Part shown: positions 35,821 through 47,362 of the stretch, in pieces
How positions within the stretch are numbered: the stretch's first letter is position 1
Layout of the letters: each line of letters starts with the position of its first letter
From: Rhizophlyctis rosea
Lineage: Eukaryota; Chytridiomycota; Chytridiomycetes; Rhizophlyctidales; Rhizophlyctidaceae
Assembly (NCBI GenBank): GCA_027596075.1
Contig: JADGJC010000198.1
Location: 354 to 64,353 of the forward strand
Length of the DNA: 64,000 nt
Direction: 5' to 3'
The notes under the pieces: model-generated
The model's input: the letters and a program-made list of their open reading frames with translations, nothing else
Database searches by the model: none
What the model was told of the DNA's origin: nothing
Made by a program: the position numbers and the translations under genes

Positions 35821-38616
35821 ATGCCTACAGATCCCCTCTATGGCCACAGCGGCCGACCGTCAAAGACTGTCCGAGTGACTGTCACGCACGGATCGCAAAA
35901 GGTTGAAATAACGCTCAACGTGTCTTTGTCTGTGGCTACTATCGTTAAAAACCTCTGCAATGTCCACTTCAACTTGGGAGGACAACCGAGCAGTTACTGC
36001 TTACGCATAGTTGAAACTGAGGAGCTTGTTACCGACGAGGTATGCTTCATATTGATGAGATCAAAGAGGAGTTTATCTGACTCGCTCAAACCAGAAACTG
36101 CGACGGAAACTCAAGGATGGCGACAACTTGAAGCTCGTGTCGTCACCAGCTATCATGGTGGAAGAGACTATGAAGAGTCTACCCTCGGAAGACGATATTG
36201 TTGTGAAGCGGACCATCTTCATGTTGCAAAAGTATCTGAAGGTCTGTTCACATGGAAATCTTAGATTGCGACGCACCTATAATGACGGACATCTGCAGGA
36301 AGAAGATTTCGCTGATGAGTTTATCGCCAAAGGAGGGCTGGGAATGCTTCAGGACATCATCATTACGGGCACGGGAAACACACTGGCATACGCTTTGACT
36401 TCACTACAAGCTCTGATGGAACATGACAATGGGTGGGACAATTTTAGGCCACCGTTCATCAGCACGGTAAATATAAACAAACTGCGCGGCACTCTGCAAT
36501 TGTCTCTTGACCCCGTTCATCTCCAGCTTGTATCAATCATCGTCAAACAAAATCTCGTCAACATCTGCCGTCCCGCCACTGCCATCATCATCAAACTAGT
36601 CGTCGCCGACAAATCCTCTTCCTCTCCCATCCAATGCTACGGCTTTGACGTCGTAAACCGCGCAATACGGAATCAAGCATCCTTTTTACCAACACTAGTC
36701 CATCGCTTAGCAGCCACCGATTATCTGTTACAACTTAATTCCATGCACCTTATCAACACACTCTTTCGACACGCGACGGAGAGCGCAAGAACAGAATTTT
36801 TCCAAATGTTAGATGCACTAGATACCCGACGGACGGTTCTGAGAGTAATGCAGAGTAGCCCGGCAGAAGAATTGTCGAATCAGTTGGTGGAGTTTCAGCG
36901 ATTGCTTATTCAGGAGGGACATCGGCGGAAGCGGATGCCGGTTGACTTGAAGAATCCGGAACATGAACGGATGCTTAATGAGTTGTATCAGCTTTCTGGG
37001 GTGGAGTCAGATGCTGGAGGGAAGTGGAAGAGGCTCGGATTTGATGTGAGTTGAGCTCGTTTGCGGTTTCTTCAACATCGAACGTTGCTCATTGCCCATC
37101 AGTCAGAGTCTCCACGGCGTGACCTTTCGCGGGTGGGACTGCTTGGGTTGCAGACGATACATGCATTTGTGACCAAAAATCCCGAATTCTTTGAACATGT
37201 ATGTGGTGGTGACGCGCGTGCGATGTCCTGAAATTGACCGATTTGATGAAACAGGAGATTGCGGAGCAACATAAGAAGCCACCAGATAGACGGTGTCCGT
37301 TTGCACGAGCCTGCGTGGAGGTGTGCGAAGTAATGGCTGACCATTGGGAAGTCAGCACTGGATGTAAGCGAATCATTTTTGCTTACCCACCCGTTTCGCT
37401 CCTGAACTCAAGGCTCTCAATAGACTCAACCTCGACAACACACCAACCCCTCCTCCTGGTCTTCGAAGACGTTTTCTCCATCACACTAAACACCTTCTTC
37501 CGATTATGGGACGAAATGGGCGCACACGCCACCAACGAGGACATCACACGCGTCGCGAATGTTTTGCAATCTCAGTTCAAACATGCGGCGGTCCGCGGGC
37601 CCCCGACAGACGTGAAGGATTTGTCGACGTTTGAGAGGGATATGATGGAGACGCCGTATTCGTTGATTAGGGAGAGGCAGTTGAAGCATTTGGAGGTTGA
37701 GGATGATTTGATGACTAGGTTGCCTATACGGTGAGTCGTGGATTGCATGTCTATCTTTCTGTCATACAACGGTGCCGCATTCCTAATCAACGACTCCGTA
37801 CATGATGTAGAGACCTCCGCGAACAAATCAACAAAGAGAGCTACGAGTTTGTCAAGAAACAACGGATCAGCTGTCTTGCTGCGGGCGGGTGGTTCCCTGT
37901 TTTTAGGGAAAAGGGACGAGTGAAAGGGTTGATGAGGTTTTATCGGTTAGGACCGAACTTGAAGTCGTTGCATTATGGAGATTTCCAGGAAGGGACGAAT
38001 CGGAAGCCGTTGTTGGAGGAACTTAATGAGAAGAGTGAGTATTTGGGAGGGGTTTTGTGTATTTTTGAGCTCCCTCTTCATGACGCTCATTCCTTCCATC
38101 TTTACCCACCACTCGCAAACCAATCCCCCAGTCGACCTAACAACAACAACCGACATCCTAACCGGCGCCTCCTCCCCCCTCTTCCTCTCCAAAAAAAATG
38201 CTTCCGAAAACCCCTCCCTAATATTCTCTCTCGTCTCCTCCTCCACCACCGACTCCTCTTCCTCCACCTCCCTAGCAGATTTCGCCTGTCCAAACGAAAC
38301 GGCATTTTCCGAATGGACAGACGGCTTCAACATGTTGCTTGGACGGGGCATAGGGAACAAAGACACGGCCGAGTTTGTGAGGGAGTTGACGGATGTGGGA
38401 GTTAAATTGAGTTTGAGTGATATTACGGGGGAGGGGGTTGATTTGTTTGTGGGGGAGGTTCCGAGGGTTGCGGGTGGGTTTTGGTTTGATGATGGGAGTG
38501 GGGCGGGGGTGGGGGTTGGTGGGGGGAGTTGGGGAGGGGAGTGGGAGGAGGGGGAGGAGGAGGGGGAGGAGGAGGTGGAGGTTTTGAGTGTTGTTGAGGG
38601 GTATGGGGGTCGGTAG
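35821..38616 (+). CDS. ELMO: ELMO/CED-12-like protein
   Basis: Adaptor of the ELMO family, which partners DOCK-type exchange factors to activate Rac and remodel actin. ATG at 35821 (MPTDPLYGHSGRPSKTVRV). About ten exons. The N-terminus has a ubiquitin-like Ras-binding region (VRVTVTHGSQKVEITL). An armadillo-like helical region follows (FADEFIAKGGLGMLQDII, about 36320; ALTSLQALMEHDNGWD). The ELMO domain spans LNELYQLSGVESDAGGKWK (about 36990), GLLGLQTIHAFVTKNPEFF (about 37150), RCPFARACVEVCEVMADHW. A helical linker then leads to a PH-like domain (GGWFPVFREKGRVKGLMRF, about 37890, and TDGFNMLLGRG near 38330). The C-terminus is Gly/Glu-rich. The final exon changes from C-rich to very G-rich codons. 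No DOCK gene is in the window. Confidence 0.9.
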
Positions 38617-39120
38617 GGTTGTGAAGCTTTTTCTTAATGTTAGTTTTCCTTTATTGTAGTATATGTATGTAGTATGCTTGTATTTAGAAGTGTTTTTGTT
38701 TTGTTGGTTAGGGTTTGTTGGAATGTGATAGATATGTAGTATGGTTTTGTTTGTAATGAATGGGGAATTGCAGGTCGATCCGAGCTGATTGGAGATGGAC
38801 AGGCTTCTGAAGAATGTATTTGGCGTGGCGAAGGAATTCGTTTGACTTCGTTTGTGGTTTTGCTATTTTTTTTTTTTTTCTGTCATTTGTGACATGGAAG
38901 GGCATGAGTCATTCTTCATGCTCTTTCTGGGCGGACTTATACACAAAAAAGCCACTTGCAAATGTTCAGCGTCAACTGTGCTGTGCTTTCTTATATTCAT
39001 TGGGCCGTGAGTTGTCTACCATAACCCCTTTTTACTGTATTCTATACGAATTTGGCCATTTTGGTGTATAACACTCTCTAGCGAGTTGGTGTTCTATACT
39101 AACTTTGATTGTTGTTATCC
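38617..39120. other. Convergent intergenic region
   Basis: 3' flanks of ELMO (+) and the AA9-like gene (-), T-rich, with a poly-T run near 38867-38880. No gene. Confidence 0.5.
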
Positions 39121-40312
39121 TTACTGCTTCTTTACTACGACGACTTTGACAATTCTAATGATTTTCACTTTTGGTTTCTTTGTTGGGGATGTCGTGGCTT
39201 TGCGGGTTGTTGTTGCGGCAGGTTTGCGGGTTGACGTGACCTTGCGGGTGGACGTAAGCTTTCGGGTGGATGTGACCTTGCGGGTGGTTGTAACCTTCCG
39301 GATGGTAGTCGCCGGGCGGACGGTGAGAACGGGTTTCTTGGTTGTTGTTACTGCTGCTTTGCGAGTGGTGGTAACGGCAGTAGCAGTGGGTTTCCATACT
39401 TTCGGACCTGGAGCATTGTAGGGCGCATCTAGAGTAGGCCAGTTGGCGTATAGGTTGTAGTGGATACCCTTATCGGTCGCCTTGTATGCTCCGGGGAATG
39501 CGACGCCGGCGGGGAGGGATGTTGCTCCGCCGTTTGTGATGGTGATTGACAGGCATGCGACTAGGAGTTTTGGTTTTTGCATGATCAGGTTGAAAAGCTG
39601 GGGAACAACGAAAAAAAAAAGCATGCAAACAAAAACAGCACAAAAACCACTCACTATAAAACTGCGCACCCCTAACCGGATTCTCCAAATAATTCGCATC
39701 ACTCTCATGATGGGCAATAATCTCCGCCCTCACATCATACTTCCCACCTTTCAACCCCTTCGGAAGCACAACATCCATCTTGCCCCGTTTCGCTTTCAAC
39801 CGATCCGTGCACCACACCGCACCCTTATTATCGGCGTCCTCCCAAATCTTGACCCAAGAGTTCTTCCCCGCGGGGGAGAGGTAGACGAGACATGGACCGT
39901 GATGCGAGACGTGGATAATTTCATCAGTAGCGTTGGCGCGGGTGCCTGCATGCCATTCGATGGTGAGCGTGCCCCCGGAGGGGATGGAGCAGGTTTTGGC
40001 CGCGACGGTGTTAGCGTTGTTTTTGCCGCAGCGGATGTCCTGACGGAGCAGATAAACGAATTTTGATTAGTACTTTTCTCAGATGTGAAACACTCGGGAT
40101 GGGCAAAGTGATGAACGACATACATTCGTTTGAACATCCTTGATGGGGAAGTTCTTCCACCAATCTTGACCCACAAAGTAGGGACGGATGCAGACGTCGT
40201 TTCCTTGGTCGACGCCGTTGATGTAGAAGTTTGTGACGTAGGTGTGGGCGTTCACTATCGAGGCTGCGAGGACGACCAGGGATGCGGTCGTGAAGGCTGT
40301 TAAGGATTTCAT
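39121..40312 (-). CDS. AA9-like lytic polysaccharide monooxygenase with basic Thr/Arg/Lys tail
   Basis: Secreted copper enzyme that oxidatively cleaves plant-type polysaccharides. ATG at 40312-40310; the signal peptide ends NA and the next residue is His (HTYVTNFYINGVDQG), which would be the N-terminal copper-binding His. The second His-brace region is WHAGTRANATDEIIHVSHHGPCLVYLSP (seen as two blocks near 39940-39880). Other family blocks: NSWVKIWEDADNKGAVWCTD, LKGGKYDVRAEIIAHHES, RGAQFY (about 39665), then ACLSITITNGG and VAFPGAYKATDKGIHYN. Introns fall near 40130-40050 and 39660-39600. No carbohydrate-binding module follows; instead there is a tail of about 75 residues made of TTTRK / TSTRK repeats ending KIIRIVKVVVVKKQ. 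The tail is highly basic and unusual. Substrate is inferred from family only. Confidence 0.88.
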
Positions 40313-42279
40313 GATTTTACAGTTTATAAATCGGGGGGATCATGTAACCGCAAGCCGTTGCGTCACAAAAGTTTTAAGGGGCTGGCTCGAGGTCCGGGAA
40401 GTTTATACTTTTTTGAAGTGACCCCATGCGATAGGGGTGAGCAAAGCGGAAGTCTGCAGGGAGCCAACATCGGAAGGGTCCGCGAACGGCGAAATGCATT
40501 CATTAGTGCAAACTATCATGATTTTTTGCCATAAAGTGTGTGGGCGTGGGTTTTGCCGAATGGGAATTGGGCAAGGCAGCATGATGTTGTGGTGGAGTAA
40601 GAAATCTGGAAAATGATGAAACAATGCAACAGTTGAGGAGACCTTGCGAGTGGCAACAACAAAGCTACATAGTACAAACTTAGTACAAAGGTCAGGGACC
40701 CAGTTTCGGTGTGACCATTGCGGCTTGCGGCTCATCGCGTGCGCATTGCGTGGTGTTACACTCATTCGAAAGTTGAGCCGTTCATTTATCGAAATGAAGT
40801 GGCTTGCGGGCACCAACAGGCACCACATTCTTTATGCCTCATGCCGCGATTGCATGGTATGAGGCTGTCGTGCTCAGGGATGGTTGTCGATTGTTGAACA
40901 AAGGTCACGAACAATCTTGTGCAAACGACTTCTCATTGTGAAGATATCAACCGCATAGCTAACAGGCGTTACCATCGCAAACGATATTGGCGGTAAGGTA
41001 ATGGCTGAATGATTATACGCCTTGACTTTTCACTCCTCTGCTTCTGTCCATCTCTAACCTTCACCGGTACCCGGTTCGGCTGGTACACTTGAAAGCGCAG
41101 CAATGACTTTTGTGGAGGCAACCTCCTGGGACGCCTTAGGAATGGCGGCCACCACAACCCCAACAACACATCTCCGGCGCCTTAATCTTCTGGACATTAA
41201 TACAGCTGCGCTTGTTGGTCGTTTGCTCTTTGGCTGGCCTGAACGTGAGGTGCTCATCGAATTGACATTGAGACATCAGGTCTCAATTTCGGATGCTCCT
41301 CGTGAACCAGGCTGAGCAATGCCTTTTGGATGTCAACATTGCCGCTGAATGTGTCCGGAGCCGGATCAACTTCGCACTCGGTCATCAGCCGGAAGTCAGG
41401 TCGAGTTTAAGGGCATCCCGCATGCTGTCTGAATCGAAGTGTGAGGTACGTCCTTCCTCATCATCTGGACCGCCGTGGGTAATCGCGTGTTCCAAGTTTG
41501 TGATGCCCAAATTCCGAAAGTGCGCGGTTACAATCCGAGGAATGCCCGGACACTCCAGAGTTCATGCTGTGCAATTTGCAGTTCCTGAGATTGCACACTA
41601 GAAGATCAATATTGGTTACGATTTACCACGTATGTGCTTCTTGTGGTTGTGTGATTCGTAGTGAACAACAAACGCAATTGTCAAAATGGGTCCACATATC
41701 AACTACATCACGTGAAATCACCTCGACCATTTATTCTGAAAGGCGTGGAATGACTCTTCCTGAAAGGTGAACTTTCCCAAGAGCCCAGATGTTGATTGCA
41801 AAATTGCGCAGATTCATATGTAGATGCAAAAATGATCCATCCCGCTTGGATTCGAGGTAACAATCAGCTCCCAATGCAAACTGCTTCCGCCCCAACACCA
41901 TCCGGTTCAGTCTCTCGCCTGTGTGTGCCCGCAATTGCACCATTTGATCGATGAAGGAAAGTTTTTGATAATGCCCATTACTGCGAGGTTTGAAGTTTTT
42001 CGAAGAATTGAATGATCTTGCTCCGATGCTGTGCTTTCGATGAGACGATTTAACAAGTTGGGTGTCTTCGAGTTACAATCGCTCAAGAAATTGTCTCCCA
42101 TGATGATGGCATATATTATTTACATTGTGAAAGAAAGAGTGCCTGAAAGTCGTGCCTGAATTTCGTTGTTAGTACCTGGGGACCATCAGTGGAAGGAATC
42201 TTCAGAAAGCCCAATTACCTAAAAGAATGAAGGTAAGCCTTCCAAAGTGCATGAAACCCCCAATTGATCAACTGCGCTC
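40313..42279. other. Long intergenic region
   Basis: Almost 2 kb without a supported gene. Minus ORFs near 41730-42100 have ATGs but no recognisable domain and no strong codon bias. Confidence 0.4.
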
Positions 42280-43029
42280 CTATAATGATGGCATGAGTAT
42301 GGAGTGACAAACCCTACTACCACTCCTGACAGTAATTACCTTGATATTTAGGTGCTGCATGATAAGTTCGATATTTCCCTCCAACTTGGCCATCCTATTG
42401 AAAATGTTGTCATGGCGGTCACCGGTGATCCTTGTCGCTTCCAGCTCGTTGGCATCATCGTAATCATAAGGGAATGCCGGGGCGTGCCGACCGGTGAGCA
42501 CTTTTTCGTAGATAGGATTCTCAACAAGCTTTCTTTGTCCAATCTCCGTCAATACAAGATGGCCGTGTGCATGACACTCCAAAGCCAGACGATCTTTGCT
42601 AATTTTCGTTTCCCACATCCCAAAGTTGAAGGCGATTTCTTCCAAGAGGTCCGAAAGGGTATCCATCCCAGCATCCTTTAGGAGGGTCTGCGTCACGGAA
42701 TGGATGAATTGCCACGTATCGGGTGACGTGACAAGCGCCTTGTTTTCGCAATGGCCGGTCCATGTCTCCTTCAGATGCCATGCAACTTCCCTCTTCTTTC
42801 CCTCCGATTGAACTATATGAATGGTAGTCGGTTTTGGAACAAATAATACGTCCCGTGACCGAATCTCATCTTGACGGCCCAACAAGACGAAGCGACGGTC
42901 AAGTCCCGCCTCCGGAACCATGACAAGCTCTTCAGCTAGCTGAAAATTGCATGGAACTAACTGGCTTTTGATCCCGCTGTGTGGGGTCCGATCTTTCGAA
43001 GGGTGACTTGACAGTGCCTTGTGTAACAT
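42280..43029 (-). CDS. Unknown protein with HIT-like His-triad motif
   Basis: Long open frame, first ATG at 43029-43027 (MLHKALSSHPSKD). Key segments: FVLLGRQDEIRSRDVLFVPK (about 42880), WTGHCENKALV, then a helical stretch DLLEEIAFNFGMWETK (about 42640), and CHAHGHLVL (about 42565). The last has the H-x-H-x-H-hydrophobic pattern of HIT-superfamily active sites. A short helix (FNRMAKLEGNIELIMQHL) closes the protein. A donor-like GTAATT after LNIK suggests one more short exon. Upstream, another frame opens MRILNFNQPQQRWVYWIHQT (about 43106-42960) and may be the true first exon, joined by a very short intron near 42960-42935. Similar HIT-like unknown proteins are, to my recollection, common in early-diverging fungi; the enzymatic role is unproven. 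Confidence 0.6.
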   Translation of the reverse strand: MLHKALSSHPSKDRTPHSGIKSQLVPCNFQLAEELVMVPEAGLDRRFVLLGRQDEIRSRDVLFVPKPTTIHIVQSEGKKREVAWHLKETWTGHCENKALVTSPDTWQFIHSVTQTLLKDAGMDTLSDLLEEIAFNFGMWETKISKDRLALECHAHGHLVLTEIGQRKLVENPIYEKVLTGRHAPAFPYDYDDANELEATRITGDRHDNIFNRMAKLEGNIELIMQHLNIKVITVRSGSRVCHSILMPSL

Positions 43030-43489
43030 ACGTATCACATAGCATGGTTTGATGGATCCAGTATACCCATCTTTGCTGTGGCTGATTGAAATTCAGGATT
43101 CTCATGGTGCCGGTAGTAGGCTTGTAATTACTGTAGTAGCTTATTGGACATGTTGCCGTACTCTTTTCGGAAAACCATCAGGGGTACCAACTCTGTGGTG
43201 CAAATGAACCTCGATGGAACCTCCCTAAGTTTTGTCCTCACTTGAATCTGTTGGCGCGGTGTTGAACACTGTTGATCTTGTGCTTAGCTAAACACGTAAT
43301 GTTGCTTACATGACGCGACACTCCCCCCCCCCCCAACCGACTTCAGACCCTTCACCAGCGTGCGTCCCCTGAGATTCCCACTTTCCCAAACGGCCGTCAA
43401 TCTTTCACCACGTTCCCACCCGCGGATAAAGCCCAACAAAACCAAACATTTGCCTGTTCAATTCAATTTCAAAAGGCAAACACTTTCTG
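43030..43489. other. Divergent intergenic region with poly-C
   Basis: Between the HIT-like gene and ARL2BP. A C-run occurs at 43323-43334. The part nearest 43030 may hold the HIT-like gene's first exon. Confidence 0.4.
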
Positions 43490-44556
43490 ATGATGTCAAT
43501 GGCTACGTCGTCCAACCTTCCTTGTGAGTAGAGATGTTCTCTATTGGCCACAAATCCACCGCACCCATCAACACATCTTCCATCGGCACTCTTCATTGAT
43601 AGGGACGAAGAAGCAACAGATTGTGGAGTTCGCGCTGGGTGGTGAAGAAGAAGAAGAGATTGTTACGTAAGTCCTTTAACGTTTCCTGCCGGGATTGGGT
43701 TGTAATGTTATTTTGCGAGTGTGGGTTGGCTTACTTTTGGTTCTGTTTGCACTTTTGCTGCTCAAAAAAAACAACAGAGAATCACAAAATCCGGAAGACG
43801 AAAAGTTTGATACCGTTGTTGGAGAGTTGGAAGATTTGATCATGGGTGGGGTAGAGCTTGATGTTAATCTTGGGTTGTGCCCAGAGCAATGTCTTCGAAA
43901 GAGATTTCTTACCAAAAGTCACGCGTCTGTTCAACCTTATAGACCCATCTTTCACAACCCTCCAAACCGACTTCTTCTCCGCCACCTACCACCACTTCAC
44001 TCCCGATGAGGAGAACAAACTCGTGTATACGGATGTATTCCATCAATATGTGGGTTCTTTCCAATGATTTGCAGAGAGTGCGTTTCATGCTGACCTTTGT
44101 GACCCAGGTTACACTCGTCGAAGCCTTCATCGAAAAGCGCCTGCGCTCGCGGTTGCCCTGGTTTGACATGCAGGAGTGGGTGGGGATGTTGAAGTATGTC
44201 TTGGCGACCAAATAACAGGAGAATCACCCTATGCCGTATGCTTGTCCAAAGCTCATCCACAATCCATCACATAGATCCCGCCCCGACACAACTGACGGCG
44301 ACGTATTCGAGATCCTCACTACTCTTGGCGACTTCAATGCTTTCAAGGAGATGATTTTGGCGTATCGGGAGGTGAGGGCCATCCAAACTTATATTCATTG
44401 TTGAGCGCATCGTTGAAAGTATGATTTTAGGAAAAGGAAGGAACCGCATTGGACTTATCCAGCCTGTTGTCCGTTACTCCTTCTCGGTCAACGGACCCTA
44501 AGAAGAATAACATGGGTGGCGGTGAGCCGGGGTTGGCTGTTGCGGCGGAGTTTTAA
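43490..44556 (+). CDS. ARL2BP: ARL2BP / BART-domain protein
   Basis: Effector of the ARL2/ARL3 small GTPases. In animals it is found at centrosomes, cilia and mitochondria. ATG at 43490 in a tiny first exon (MMSMATSSNLP). Joined exons read TKKQQIVEFALGGEEEEEIV, ESQNPEDEKFDTVVGELEDL (about 43800), FFSATYHHFTPDEENKLVYT (about 43980, matching the EENKLIYT signature), VTLVEAFIEKRLRSRLPWFD (about 44110), FEILTTLGDFNAFKEMILAY (about 44310), and EKEGTALDLSSLLSVTP (about 44435), ending GLAVAAEF with TAA at 44554-44556. Order and length follow the family. Its presence together with calaxin supports a flagellated cell. Confidence 0.92.
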
Positions 44557-45008
44557 AGTGGTGATTGGATGGGATGGTGTGAAACAGGATGTGACTGATG
44601 TATATACCAAGTGTCTTGAGGGCAAGGTCGTGTAGAATAACAATTGGAATCACGAAACCTATCAGAGTGGAAAGCTTGTGGTGTTTATTGTGCAAGTTAT
44701 GTGCCAAATTCTGGCGAACAGGTCATACAAAGGAGAAGTATGACCTCCGGTTAGTTGTTATTTTTCACGCCAATGGTGACAAGGACGGACGGAAACACGG
44801 GTGAAGGGGATCGTTCGTACGTTCCTTCAGGATGCTCTCTCCATGGTCCGGTAAGGCGGGGATCGGAAACTTCACTACCCACGTTCACTTGACACCGCCT
44901 CCAGAATGTAATGCCAAAATGGCATGATGATGCATCTATGCATTTGAATCAACAGCTAAATGCTACCAAAATGCCTGCGCTTTCAAGTGTGATGGGACTC
45001 TACATCTT
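44557..45008. other. Convergent intergenic region
   Basis: No gene supported. Confidence 0.45.
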
Positions 45009-46028
45009 TCAATTGGTACTTTTCGCTTGCAACCTGTTCAACGCTATCCATCTGCATCTCACACTATACGGACTGCGCTGAATAATCTTAGCTATATCAA
45101 CCCAGCGAGCTCCACCCTTTCGCTTATGTATTATAACTGCATCTTCACCGCAGGTATATGGCCCTGACTGTATATCACCTTTCAACTTGTGTATATAACG
45201 TGCACGACAACTTCCTCCCGAACGCCCGAGGTCATCTCCAGCCATTCTCTAGTTCATCCGCCGTCCCAAAGATGCGGCAGCCTTAGCCATCATCAGAAGC
45301 CGTGCATCCTCCTCCGTTGTCCATGTTCCCATCACAGATACAAGCACCACCGTCCGCATTCGCTGAATGACCTGCCTGGGATGACGCCGTAGTTGCAGTG
45401 CAACACTCTTCCAATCCGGGGGCACTCCTTCCACGTCCGCCTTTTGGCACGCTTCCCAAATGACCCTCTCTTCTGCAGAAGAATATCTACCCTTCTCAGT
45501 CTTCTTGAAGTCGCTTTGGAGGATGGTGTGCCAGTGCTGATGGACAACTGCCGCTGGGCGTTTTAGTTGATTTCCGATCCTTCTCCACGCAACCGCCTGC
45601 GTTTTCCCATCACCACAATGGACCTGGTCAATGATGAACTGATTTTCCAAAGGGCTGAAATGACCCCTTCTTAGTTCAGGATCGAGACATGCTGTCCATC
45701 TGTGTCGGGCACTCCACCCCTCACGTCCAAGGCGTTTTGCAATGTCGATCCACTTTGGCTTCAGGTGCCCAGCACGTGCACGATGGACAGCGGCTCTTAG
45801 GATGTCATCTTCCCACGGCTGCCATTTACGGTATTGACGCTTGGACTTCAGGCAGAGTAGTGCAGAAATGGTGTTTGAAGGTGTGGTCTCTACTGACACT
45901 GCTGTATGGATGTTATTGCGATATGGTGGCAGGTGGGGCGTGGGAATGCTACCGGTAGCTTGCCTAAATCTGACTGGTCTGGCGAAACTAATTCCACCAG
46001 TGGAATTGAGGGAAAACGCCTTGAACAT
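45009..46028 (-). pseudogene. Five-repeat Myb/SANT protein interrupted by in-frame TAG
   Basis: ATG at 46028-46026 (MFKAFSLNSTGG). The open frame runs 259 residues to a TAG at 45251-45249, and coding similarity continues in the same frame to 45009. Five Myb-like repeats are visible by their Trp spacing: WQPWEDD...WIDIAKRLGRE..ARHRW (about 45830-45700); HFSPLENQF..WRRIGNQLKRP..HQHW; RYSSAEERVIW..WKSVALQLRRH; GTWTTEEDA...MAGDDLGRSGGSCRARY, which the stop codon cuts; GPYTCGEDA..WVDIAKIIQRS..RCRW. The TAG falls one residue after the site of the expected core Trp in repeat four, which itself reads Asn. Either the gene is a pseudogene or a truncated 3.5-repeat protein is made. Myb repeats suggest DNA or telomere-type binding; the target is unknown. 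Confidence 0.7.
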
Positions 46029-46283
46029 AGCATTTTCGTTGTTGCCAGGTTGATAGGCAGCGTGTGGGCACCTGATTTAGAGAATGATGGAAGAAGTCTT
46101 GCCCCTGGCAATTCGACCGATGATATTTGGCTGCTGTTAGAACCGTGATGTCAAACTGAACTTCCTCCGACAACCGCGCCACCCGCCAAGTCAAATGCTC
46201 GTGCGCGCCAACCATCTTCCCACCACAAAACCCATCTCAACCATCTGTACATACTCTAAACGCGTAAACACACTCAATCCACC

Positions 46284-47362
46284 ATGGGCCAAACCACTTC
46301 CATCCTCAAACAGAGCTTCAACATCCCTGCCCCAACCTTCACCGAAAAGAATCTCCCTGACCAAGCTGGGAAAGTTCACATAGTAACTGGCGGATATGCC
46401 GGCTGTGGGTTTGAGCTTGCCCGCTACCTGTACCAGAAGAATGCTACTGTCTATATTGCCGGCCGTTCGGAGGAGAAGGCTGCCAAGGCCATACAGGCTT
46501 TGAAGGAGGAGTTCCCTGGTTCGGGGGGCCGGCTTGAGTTTATGAAGGTATATTGTCACGAGAAGGGGGGGGAATGCATTTCTTAGGTTGCCACTGCGCA
46601 AAACTGGCTCAATATGGCCAATGCATTCATGCTAACATCTTGACCAGGTCGATTTGCAAGACCTCAAAACCATCAAACCAGGCGTAGACTCCTTCCTTCA
46701 AAACGAAACCCGTCTCGACGTCCTCACCAACAATGCCGGCGTCATGACACCCCCAGCAGGCAGCAAAGACGCCTACGGCCACGAACTGCAAATGGGAACA
46801 AACTGTCTAGGTCCCTTCCTCCTAACCCAAACTTCTCCTCCCTATTCTCAAAAATACCGCCGCCATTGCTCCACCCAACTCAGTCCGCGTCACATTCGCA
46901 GCATCCTTGATTGTCGAAATCATGTCCCCGACCAATGGGATCGAATTTGACCCAGAAACAAACGCACCCAAAGTCTTTGGTGACCCCCGTATGGACTACG
47001 CTCACTCGAAAGCTGGCAATTTCTTCCTAGCGCATGAATTTGCCCGTCGGTATACAAACACGAACGTCCTCTCCGTTGCATGGAACCCTGGCAACCTCAA
47101 ATCCGAGCTCCAGCGTCACACTCCGCCGTATCAGGAATACCTTATGCGGGCCTTGTATTATCCTGCTAAGCTGGGAGGGTATACGGAGCTGTTTGCTGGG
47201 TGGAGTCCGGAGGTGACGAAGGAGACGAATGGGGGTTATATTATTCCGTGGGGACGGATAGATACGGAGAATTTGAGGGCGGATGTGTTGGACGGTGATA
47301 AAGAGGGTGTTGCGGCGAAGTTTTGGGAGTGGTGTGAGAAGGAGACTAGTGGGTATCGGTAA
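46284..47362 (+). CDS. Short-chain dehydrogenase/reductase with a frameshift
   Basis: NAD(P)-dependent oxidoreductase of the SDR superfamily, retinol-dehydrogenase-like. ATG at 46284 (MGQTTSILKQSFNIP). The Rossmann motif is VTGGYAGCGFELARYL (about 46385-46430, TGxxxGxG) and VYIAGRS follows. One intron lies at about 46547-46648. The next exon has LDVLTNNAGVMTPP (NNAG motif) and NCLGPFLLT. At about 46825-46831 (CCTAACCCAAAC) one extra base shifts the frame; before it the protein reads GPFLLT and after it KLLLPILKNTAAIAPPNSVR. The catalytic Y-x3-K is present downstream (MDYAHSKAGNFFL, about 46990). The C-terminus ends EWCEKETSGYR. The shift is either a sequencing error in a short C/A run or a recent inactivation. 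It is divergent from the Myb gene. Confidence 0.82.
46825..46831 (+). other. One-base frameshift in SDR gene
   Basis: The run ACCCAAAC makes GPFLLTQTSPP in the first frame; removing one base restores LLT-KLLLPILKN, the usual SDR sequence. Confidence 0.75.
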
